A stretch of 64,000 bases of DNA from Symsagittifera roscoffensis (taxonomy: Eukaryota > Xenacoelomorpha > Acoela > Convolutidae), in NCBI RefSeq assembly GCF_963678635.1, contig NC_087066.1, positions 20,243,996 through 20,307,995 on the forward strand, given 5' to 3'. The translations under genes were made by a program, and so were the position numbers. The notes beneath the pieces are model-generated. The model was not told the DNA's origin, searched no databases, and was given only the letters and a program-made list of their open reading frames with translations. Below, in pieces: positions 55,317 to 64,000 of this stretch (the stretch's first letter is position 1; the number at the start of each line of letters is the position of its first letter).

Positions 55317-57419
55317 ACTCTTTCATTTTCAGTAAACGAAGTGGAGAAACCTATTTAAATCATTTTGTTTCAGTCAATTTTGTTTTCAGGATAAAAAGTT
55401 GTTGAAGGAGTTCACACTCTTTTTCATGAAGTTGAACTTGAGGTTTAACTGATGTTGAATTTCAAATTGTAAAGCTTATCTCCTAAATCAAGGGTCAAGA
55501 GCAGGATTTAGCTTTAAATTCAAATGTTTTTTAAGTTTTAGTTAAACGTGTAAGTTTAGATTAAAAAAGCATCAATTTTTTTGTTCTGTTTATGCGTGAA
55601 CGTTCGCTAAGCACCTGAACCAAGCTGGTTTTCTTATGAACTAACCCTTTTTCCTGCACGAACCAGGCGAAGTTCTAGAAAAGCTTTTAAGTATAGGTTT
55701 TAGAAATTAAGCCATGTTATGTGAGTTTTGACTTTATTGTGCCATTTATTATTGTAATAATTTTTAAAAGTGAAACTTGAACAGAATAAAACCGCCAACT
55801 TTCGAAAGTTTTTATGAAACCAAATATGCTTCAATCAACCCGGGTTGAGGTTGTTTTGTGTTTCAGAAATGTATCAAAATCTTTCATTTTTTTGCATCCA
55901 TGTATCATTCATGTTGCCGATGTCCTTTTGTTTCCAGGTAAATTTAGTTACTTAAGCATTTCAACTACCAACGCTAACACATTTCAACTTTTTTGCGGCC
56001 CAAAACTTTTTTTTTTGGTTGTTTTCAGCTGTGGGGGTGAATACAAACTTTTTGCAGTATTTTTAAAGAAAATCAACCATTTCCAAACAAATTCAGTTTC
56101 TCACGTCCGGTTTCTCCCAAGGCTAGCCCTGCCAAGCTAAATTTCTATTTTGTTGCAAAAAAAACCGCGCGTTTACGTGGTTTCTCGCAGATTTTATACG
56201 GTAAGGCCATTTTAATCGTTTTTATCTTTTGTAACGACACGTAACAAAATTTTGAAAACAAATATCGAATTTTCGTAAAAAGAGAAACTTAGTTCAAACA
56301 TGGATGTGACATAGAGGTTTCATCAATGTAACATCAATGAACAAAACTATCATAACATAGATGTCACATTGAGTTTTCATCAATGTTACATCAATGTTTC
56401 CGTAATAAGTTATAGAAAAACAATGAACATAGGAATAAACATAGTTAATACATTCTTTTGGTCTGCTACTTTCATGAAACATGTCATAACAATGAATCAC
56501 TAATGAATTTCCATGCAATATCAACCCGGGAACCCATTATCATATTTATTTAGAATCTTTTTCGACCTACCAGAATGCAGCAAAATTAAAATTCTCAATA
56601 CAAAGCTCTGGCGCTAAATACTATTTTTATTTATAGGGGTGGAGATTCTTAAGTAAGTATATAGGGGGGATTGTTAAGTAGACCCTGTATTTATCACTTA
56701 TAGCAAAAAAAATTTCTTCAATTTTTGAGAAATCTCTTAATTTGTAACTTCTGTTGCGATATTCAAAATTTTCTGTAACATCCCGTACCTAGCGGATGCT
56801 GCTTTTCTAGATAGAAAAGTTATTGGATTACCTAGCTAAAATTTTTGTATTTTCTGTACAGAAATGATCTTTCCTTCCTTAGCTTAGAAGCAAATAATTT
56901 CTGGATAGAAAAAACCAGAAATCAGTTCACTGCTCAGCCGCAACGAGATAAACATGCTTCGAGTATACAAAATAGCAGTTGCAATACAATGTAATTGAAC
57001 ACTTGTTATAACAATTGTTGCTTTGCATTAGATTGCTAAACTATAAAATATTGTCAATTCATGTGGCCTGGCAGTTAGCACAGCAGCCGAAGACTTTTTT
57101 TTAGCTAGAAATAGCCTAGACTTAGCTAATTTTTGATCAGAAAAAAGATGAGAACTAAACAAAATTAAGAAAATCCCGGTTTTATTTACACATTGTTGCA
57201 TCATTTCACAAAGATTTTCTGACCAATAAATAAGACTAGGTATAAAGTAATCCCGGTCAGAAATGATTAATTTTCTCGATACGGGAGACAAAATCAGCCA
57301 GACATTTTTATCAGAAAAAAAACTTTCAATATTCATTGATTATTTTTGTTCATAATAGTTTTTTGGCTATTTTTTCTTAGATTTGGAACCATCTATATAA
57401 TTCTAAATCTTTTTTATTC
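55317..57419. other. Flanking DNA carried in the tandem unit
   Basis: No gene supported. A cluster of GATGT(C/G)ACAT and CATCAATGT(T/A)ACATC motifs in both orientations at about 56297-56400 forms short inverted repeats. ORFs here are kept in the second copy only because the copies are recent. Confidence 0.5.
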
Positions 57420-57851
57420 GGGTATTTATTCGCTTTTCCACCGGCTAACTTTAAAAACTTCTAGTGTTTTTGTGACGGTTGATTTAATGACTGCATTGAA
57501 TCATGGTAAAGAATCTTAAACAGCTTGACAAAGAATGTCTGGCAGTTTATCAAGAAAACTTGAACTTGAGTGCTTTCGCCCGTAGCCGCTATAATAAATC
57601 TATCACATAAATCTAAAAAGTCGGGTTTTCACATACATTCTTAACATGACCTCAGGCGTGATGCGTGAAAGAATAAATAAAACTTGATAGCCTCACCTAA
57701 AACATTATTATGAGCTTTGACCTAATCGAACCATGCCAACCCTTTTCTGATCTCAATCTCATTAATAAACTTTTCATACTTTTCATTCTCTCAATTTCAT
57801 TTCGGTAATTCAGTCATTTTATTTTAAAAAATTTTAAAACATCTTCAAGTC

Positions 57852-58492
57852 ATGACTAGTCCTTTACAAATTAAATCAGAGTCTGATCGAAAAAGAACAA
57901 TTATCTACCAAACATACACGAGAGAGTCGATGTCGATTGCAGTCATCCATCAACGGAAAGAGAGAGTCTCTCCGTCTAGAGCAAGTCCGTTCAATGAATT
58001 GGCTCCCCGATAAAACGACAGAAATCAAAATGAGGAATGGACTACAAAAAGTTATATCTTGCTACCGAACTACATCCTTGATCAGATCGATCTACTTCGA
58101 CAGAATCGAAAACGAATGTAGGAGAGTTGCACTGTTTACGAGAGCTATCCGGCATTAAAAAAGACTGAGATCAACGACTCAACCTCGCTCGAGCAGTCTC
58201 CCAGAAAAATTCTCTTCGCGTATGGCTGCGAGTCAATGCCGTTGTAAGAAAATCAGGAGGGATGGATTCGTGATTATGCAGAGCGTGGAGCGGATTGGGA
58301 TATTCCGACAGCAATGTATCTCGATTCGTTTGTAAGAGAACAGTTTCAACTCCAGAACAATCAACTTCCTATTCGGATGCTCGGGTTTCATCGACAGAGA
58401 GTGCGGAAACAATTGATCTAGTGACCCCAGATCTCATTCAAGGTACCCCTCCAAATGCAGCTTGCTATGCGCCAAAAAAGAGAAAACTATAG
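57852..58492 (+). pseudogene. Decayed gene with NLS-like C-terminus, array copy 2
   Basis: Same stops and frames as at 51987-52627, with single-base differences (for instance AAT to GAT early in the frame and GCC to ACC near the end). Confidence 0.4.
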
Positions 58493-59831
58493 TTTCGAGA
58501 GTTCTAATAACTTAAACAAAAAACTTTCCTTTGTTTCAAAAATTATTCCAAGGATTTGTATTTTTTAGTTTGATTTGATTTTTAAGTTGTTTTAGCTTTA
58601 ACGTGAGTATATTGTTTGTTTCAGTTTTTATTTAGCCTAGTAGATCAATTAACTTTGCTGTGTAAAGTTTTCAACAAAATGTAAGAGAAAAAACTAGAAA
58701 AAAAATCATAAATCGAATATAATTTTTTGCTAAAGTCGTTGTTTGAGAAAGAATGAAAGAGAGAGATAAATATACTTGCTCATTAGTGAACCCCAATTGG
58801 AAAATCCTTTTCAAGATGTTGCTTTTTTTTCAAAATATAGTGTTTTAGACCATAATTTTTCTTTATATTACGTTTATATACACGTTTTGGATGTAAAACT
58901 GACAATTTTTTGGTAAAAAAATGAAAAAATGAAAATTTATGTTTTTTTTTCGAAAATTGAACATGACCCTTAATCCTGCTCAAAAAATCGAAGCAATTTC
59001 ATTGAGAGTATTTTCAATAGATTTTTTAATAATTTTTTTCCCATATTTTTGATGAATATTTACTCAAAAATCAGATTTTCTCAAAATCTCGAAGTGTTTT
59101 AAGCGTCTACTCTAACTGAATGGGCTATAAACAATTTTAAATTTCTACGTTTGCCCTAATTAGGCATCCGGCAGCTGCTAAAAATTTCCTACCACATTCA
59201 CTTGGATTTGAAATGAGAATGAATAATTTAAGCTAAAAATGAAGAAAAAAAATCAAAAAACTATGTTTTTTAAATTTTGAACGCGACCACTAGAAATGTG
59301 CTCGAGATACTATAAAATTTACCTGCTTTTTTGATAGATTTATAAGACGTATTTTTAATTTTGATTTCATTTTTTGACAACATAATAAGTCTGAGGTAAG
59401 TTTGAGCAAATTGGGAAAAAAAAACTTTTTTTTTTTGAATTTCCTTCTTCAATCAAAATAATTGCACGTTTTTTGACAACACTGGTTTTTGAAGTTAAGA
59501 ATTATTTGTCTACTGTATCTAATCGTTCGATATTTGCGATTTGAAAATTTTCCAATTAAACGTCTTAGTTGGTCAGGTGTCAGTTGTACCATTTTTTTTA
59601 TTAGACACGTTTTTTTTTCATTTGCGATTGGAGTAGTTTCTGCTTTAGATAAGGGTTTAAAAAAATTGTTGGCCCAGTCCGTGTGAGGTTTGAACAATAT
59701 CTAAAACAATCTGATATACGAGGGTCCAAGTCGATTAGAAGATGCCCAAAAAAGTCTCTGTCTCTGGTAGCTAATTCGTATCAGCTTCTCAAAATTTTTG
59801 ATACATTCAATTGTCTTCCTAAAAGATCTAG

Positions 59832-60360
59832 TTACTCATCTTCACGAGAAGATTTGAACAAAGTGATGTGTGAAGCGTTCAAATCAATCGTACGCGACCA
59901 TCGACTTTGTTGAAACAAGTTTTGCTTAACATATATTACATCTATCCCGCTATGTCTACCCGTTGTCGCTAATCTGACAAATTCCTTGTCATTATAGATG
60001 TCTCCACATAAATCATCGAAAACTTGAAAAACATTTTCTAAATTTCTTAACAACTTGAATCTATTGAGTTTCTTGAACATCACATTTTTACTTCGCGAGA
60101 AGACACTTTTCTGAGAATGCAGGTTGCATCTCTTTGTAAAGATATAGAACGGTTCCAAATTTAGGTTAAAAAGTACTTCCCATCAAAAAATTGAAGATTA
60201 ACTCAGTTTTCTCGGATACTGAGGGTCTCACTCTCGGTATGAAAACACTTGTCGAAGTATCAATCACTTTATTCATATCCTCGGATTTGACATTACGTAA
60301 CCAACCAAGCCGGATAAAATCGAAAACCAGACCAATCAAAAAAAACTTCCTTTTCTTCAT
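59832..60360 (-). pseudogene. Packaging ATPase, array copy 2
   Basis: Equivalent of 53970-54498, with the same Walker A loss and the same frameshift, confirming that both predate the tandem duplication. It has small differences in GRHSGIDVIYVKQNLF. Confidence 0.7.
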
Positions 60361-60791
60361 GACACAATGATTCCTGGGATTGTAATGACGTATATAACAA
60401 AAAACAGAGAAAATGCATCTAAAAAATAGTTTCGTTGGTTAGAATTATCAGAATAAGTTTGTTTCAAAGACATATAAATTTCGTGAAATATTTTTAAATC
60501 AATAGGATTTACTCTGCTTTTTTGCAATTTTTTTGTTTGCTTTTTCCAACACCTCTCCAACCTGCTGAATTTCAAGCCAGTGGAAATAAAAGTGACCTTG
60601 CAGATACTTTTTAGACTCATTAAGATAACAGTGGAAAAAAATAAATAAACCACCGGAAGTTTTTTGTATTTTGACAGCTTGTTAAAGTATAGACGGATTT
60701 TTCTCTCAAAGTCTTTATCAACCCATATTGAGTTAAAATCAAACGAACAGTCGAATACACTTTCATAATCAGCAATATTCAAATTTCTCAC
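60357..60791 (-). pseudogene. Unknown Polinton gene, array copy 2
   Basis: Equivalent of 54495-54930. One base fewer in an A-run restores a single 144-codon frame over the part that is split in copy 1, which shows that the split is a recent indel. Confidence 0.4.
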
Positions 60792-63291
60792 AGTATCATG
60801 CTTTTGTTTTGTACAAATGCACCAAGAGATTTGTTGAAGCTAACTAAAATAAATTTGTAATTTGAAAACTAACTCGTGTTCTTTCTTTGAAATTTCCCTT
60901 GCCCTTTCGAGAAAGACGACGTAGCGTTCATTACAGAGTTTGAAAAACGAGTTTTTTTCTGCGGTTGAAAACACTCTTAATTGTAAATGTTCATTATCAA
61001 TATCTTCAATTGGAAAGTTTCTTTCGTTTACAAAATCCTAGGATGAGAGTCCTCCAAAAAATTGACAACCCCTCTCCTAGGATTTTGCTTTATATGAGGA
61101 CCCCCCGCCTTAGGAAGGACCCCCCCTCATGAAGGCCCCCCTTAGGATCCGGGACACGATACAATACTACAAACAATACTCTTTCATTTTCAGTAAACGA
61201 AGTGGAGAAACCTATTTAAATCATTTTGTTTCAGTCAATTTTGTTTTCAGGATAAAAAGTTGTTGAAGGAGTTCACACTCTTTTTCATGAATTTGAACTT
61301 GAGGTTTAACTGATGTTGAATTTCAAATTGTAAAGCTTATCTCCTAAATCAAGGGTCAAGAGCAGGATTTAGCTTTAAATTCAAATGTTTTTTAAGTTTT
61401 AGTTAAACGTGTAAGTTTAGATTAAAAAAGCATCAATTTTTTTGTTCTGTTTATGCGTGAACGTTCGCTAAGCACCTGAACCAAGCTGGTTTTCTTATGA
61501 ACTAACCCTTTTTCCTGCACGAACCAGGCGAAGTTCTAGAAAAGCTTTTAAGTATAGGTTTTAGAAATTAAGCCATGTTATGTGAGTTTTGACTTTATTG
61601 TGCCATTTATTATTGTAATAATTTTTAAAAGTGAAACTTGAACAGAATAAAACCGCCAACTTTCGAAAGTTTTTATGAAACCAAATATGCTTCAATCAAC
61701 CCGGGTTGAGGTTGTTTTGTGTTTCAGAAATGTATCAAAATCTTTCATTTTTTTGCATCCATGTATCATTCATGTTGCCGATGTCCTTTTGTTTCCAGGT
61801 AAATTTAGTTACTTAAGCATTTCAACTACCAACGCTAACACATTTCAACTTTTTTGCGGTCCAAAACTTTTTTTTTTGGTTGTTTTCAGCTGTGGGGGTG
61901 AATACAAATTTTTTGCAGTATTTTTAAAGAAAATCAACCATTTCCAAACAAATTCAGTTTCTCACGTCCGGTTTCTCCCAAGGCTAGCCCTGCCAAGCTA
62001 AATTTCTATTTTGTTGCAAAAAAAACCGCGCGTTTACGTGGTTTCTCGCAGATTTTATACGGTAAGGCCATTTTAATCGTTTTTATCTTTTGTAACGACA
62101 CGTAACAAAATTTTGAAAACAAATATCGAATTTTCGTAAAAAGAGAAACTTAGTTCAAACATGGATGTGACATAGAGGTTTCATCGATGTAACATCAATG
62201 AACAAAACTGTCATAACATAGATGTCACATTGAGTTTTCATCAATGTTACATCAATGTTTCCGTAATAAGTTATAGAAAAACAATGAACATAGGAATAAA
62301 CATAGTTAATACATTCTTTTGGTCTGCTACTTTCATGAAACATGTCATAACAATGCAATAACAATGAATCACTAATGAATTTCCATGCAATATCAACCCG
62401 GGAACCCATTATCATATTTATTTAGAATCTTTTTCGACCTACCAGAATGCAGCAAAATTAAAATTCTCAATACAAAGCTCTGGCGCTAAATACTATTTTT
62501 ATTTATAGGGGTGGAGATTCTTAAGTAAGTATATAGGGGGGATTGTTAAGTAGACCCTTTATTTATCACTTATAGCAAAAAAAATTTCTTCAATTTTTGA
62601 GAAACCTCTTAATTTGTAACTTCTGTTGCGATATTCAAAATTTTCTGTAACATCCCGTACCTAGCGGATGCTGCTTTTCTAGATAGAAAAGTTATTGGAT
62701 TACCTAGCTAAAATTTTTGTATTTTCTGTACAGAAATGATCTTTCCTTCCTTAGCTTAGAAGCAAATAATTTCTGGATAGAAAAAACCAGAAATCAGTTC
62801 ACTGCTCAGCCGCAACGAGATAAACATGCTTCGAGTATACAAAATAGCAGTTGCAATACAATGTAATTGAACACTTGTTATAACAATTGTTGCTTTGCAT
62901 TAGATTGCTAAACTATAAAATATTGTCAATTCATGTGGCCTGGCAGTTAGCACAGCAGCCGAAGACTTTTTTTTAGCTAGAAATAGCCTAGACTTAGCTA
63001 ATTTTTGATCAGAAAAAAGATGAGAACTAAACAAAATTAAGAAAATCCCGGTTTTATTTACACATTGTTGCATCATTTCACAAAGATTTTCTGACCAATA
63101 AATAAGACTAGGTATAAAGTAATCCCGGTCAGAAATGATTAATTTTCTCGATACGGGAGACAAAATCAGCCAGACATTTTTATCAGAAAAAAAACTTTGA
63201 ATATTCATTGATTATTTTTGTTCATAATAGTTTTTTGGCTATTTTTTCTTAGATTTGGAACCATCTATATAATTCTAAATCTTTTTTATTC

Positions 63292-64000
63292 GGGTATTTA
63301 TTCGCTTTTCCACCGGCTAACTTTAAAAACTTCTAGTGTTTTTGTGACGGTTGATTTAATGACTGCATTGAATCATGGTAAAGAATCTTAAACAGCTTGA
63401 CAAAGAATGTCTGGCAGTTTATCAAGAAAACTTGAACTTGAGTGCTTTCGCCCGTAGCCGCTATAATAAATCTATCACATAAATCTAAAAAGTCGGGTTT
63501 TCACATACATTCTTAACATGACCTCAGGCGTGATGCGTGAAAGAATAAATAAAACTTGATAGCCTCACCTAAAACATTATTATGAGCTTTGACCTAATCG
63601 AACCATGCCAACCCTTTTCTGATCTCAATCTCATTAATAAACTTTTCATACTTTTCATTCTCTCAATTTCATTTCGGTAATTCAGTCATTTTATTTTAAA
63701 AAATTTTAAAACATCTTCAAGTCATGACTAGTCCTTTACAAATTAAATCAGAGTCTGATCGAAAAAGAACAATTATCTACCAAACATACACGAGAGAGTC
63801 GATGTCGATTGCAGTCATCCATCAACGGAAAGAGAGAGTCTCTCCGTCTAGAGCAAGTCCGTTCAATGAATTGGCTCCCCGATAAAACGACAGAAATCAA
63901 AATGAGGAATGGACTACAAAAAGTCATATCTTGCTACCGAACTACATCCTTGATCAGATCGATCTACTTCGACAGAATCGAAAACGAATGTAGGAGAGTT
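63292..64000 (+). repeat. 5.87-kb tandem unit, copy 3 (cut by window end)
   Basis: Begins at the same unit start and includes the decayed NLS gene's ATG (63724). The array continues beyond the window. Confidence 0.92.

Larger units (their letters stand above)
51554..57419 (+). repeat. 5.87-kb tandem unit, copy 1
   Basis: Starts at GGGTATTTATTCGCTTTTCC and is followed by two further copies (57420 and 63292). The unit holds the decayed NLS-tailed gene, the right inverted arm of the Polinton-type element with its terminus and AACAAT, and 2.1 kb of flanking DNA. Left of the boundary the sequence differs between copy 1 and copies 2-3, which fixes the junction; a TTTTTAT microhomology is seen there. 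Copies 1 and 2 are nearly identical (single-base changes and small indels). Confidence 0.93.
57420..63291 (+). repeat. 5.87-kb tandem unit, copy 2
   Basis: Same content as 51554-57419, 5,872 bp versus 5,866 bp. An 11-bp addition (about 62356, extra CAATAACAATG) is one visible indel. It has the decayed NLS gene (57852-58492), arm genes and a terminus at 61171. Confidence 0.93.

Noticed and set aside
55814-57336. ORFs of ~100 codons preserved in two array copies (also 61675-63208)
   Set aside because: Preservation reflects the recent duplication, not selection; no features recognised.

Overview
The window looks like repeat-rich nuclear DNA of an animal, probably an invertebrate. It is AT-rich and holds an intron-bearing gene with GTAAGT donors and pyrimidine-AG acceptors, a Ty3/Gypsy-type LTR retroelement, a Polinton/Maverick-type DNA element, foldback elements and satellite arrays. 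I see no bacterial operons, rRNA or tRNA genes. A nematode is possible from the splice signals and AT-rich introns, but the species cannot be fixed from the sequence.

Positions 1308-23648 hold a very large (22.3 kb) LTR retroelement on the minus strand. Reading from right to left it has: a 5' LTR, a tRNA-type primer binding site, a leader with internal repeats, a basic 155-aa ORF, gag, pol (zinc knuckle, aspartic protease, reverse transcriptase, RNase H, integrase with GPY module), two tiny hydrophobic ORFs, a ~377-codon ORF without any ATG, an intact 817-aa envelope-like glycoprotein, an intact 601-aa ORF of unknown function and the 3' LTR. Neighbouring ORFs overlap by a few bases at three junctions, as in compact viral genomes. 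The copy is dead: gag has one nonsense codon, RT a frameshift, the integrase zinc domain is broken at a short tandem repeat, and a 2,888-bp segment (NC-protease-half of RT) is tandemly duplicated. The LTRs are almost identical, so the copy is young.

Positions 23653-42990 are host DNA. A small four-membrane-segment protein gene (183 aa) is spread over three exons at 36087, 40807 and 41832. A paralogous last exon of the same length and phase lies at 24391-24581, so the retroelement probably sits in an intron of that paralogue. A 56-bp shred of the same exon is at 34787. The rest is foldback elements, a degenerate ~175-bp satellite (27.0-30.8 kb), a G-rich minisatellite and a GA microsatellite.

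Positions 42997-55310 form a decayed 12.3-kb Polinton/Maverick flanked by a 6-bp direct repeat (AACAAT). It carries remains of a packaging ATPase, retrovirus-like integrase, minor capsid protein, small basic protein, double-jelly-roll major capsid protein and adenain-like protease, plus a PC4-like ORF. The terminal inverted arms are long and themselves carry the ATPase region. No family-B DNA polymerase was found. From 51554 to the window end, a 5.87-kb unit made of the right end of this element plus 2.1 kb of flanking DNA is repeated head to tail at least 2.1 times, so the array formed after the insertion.
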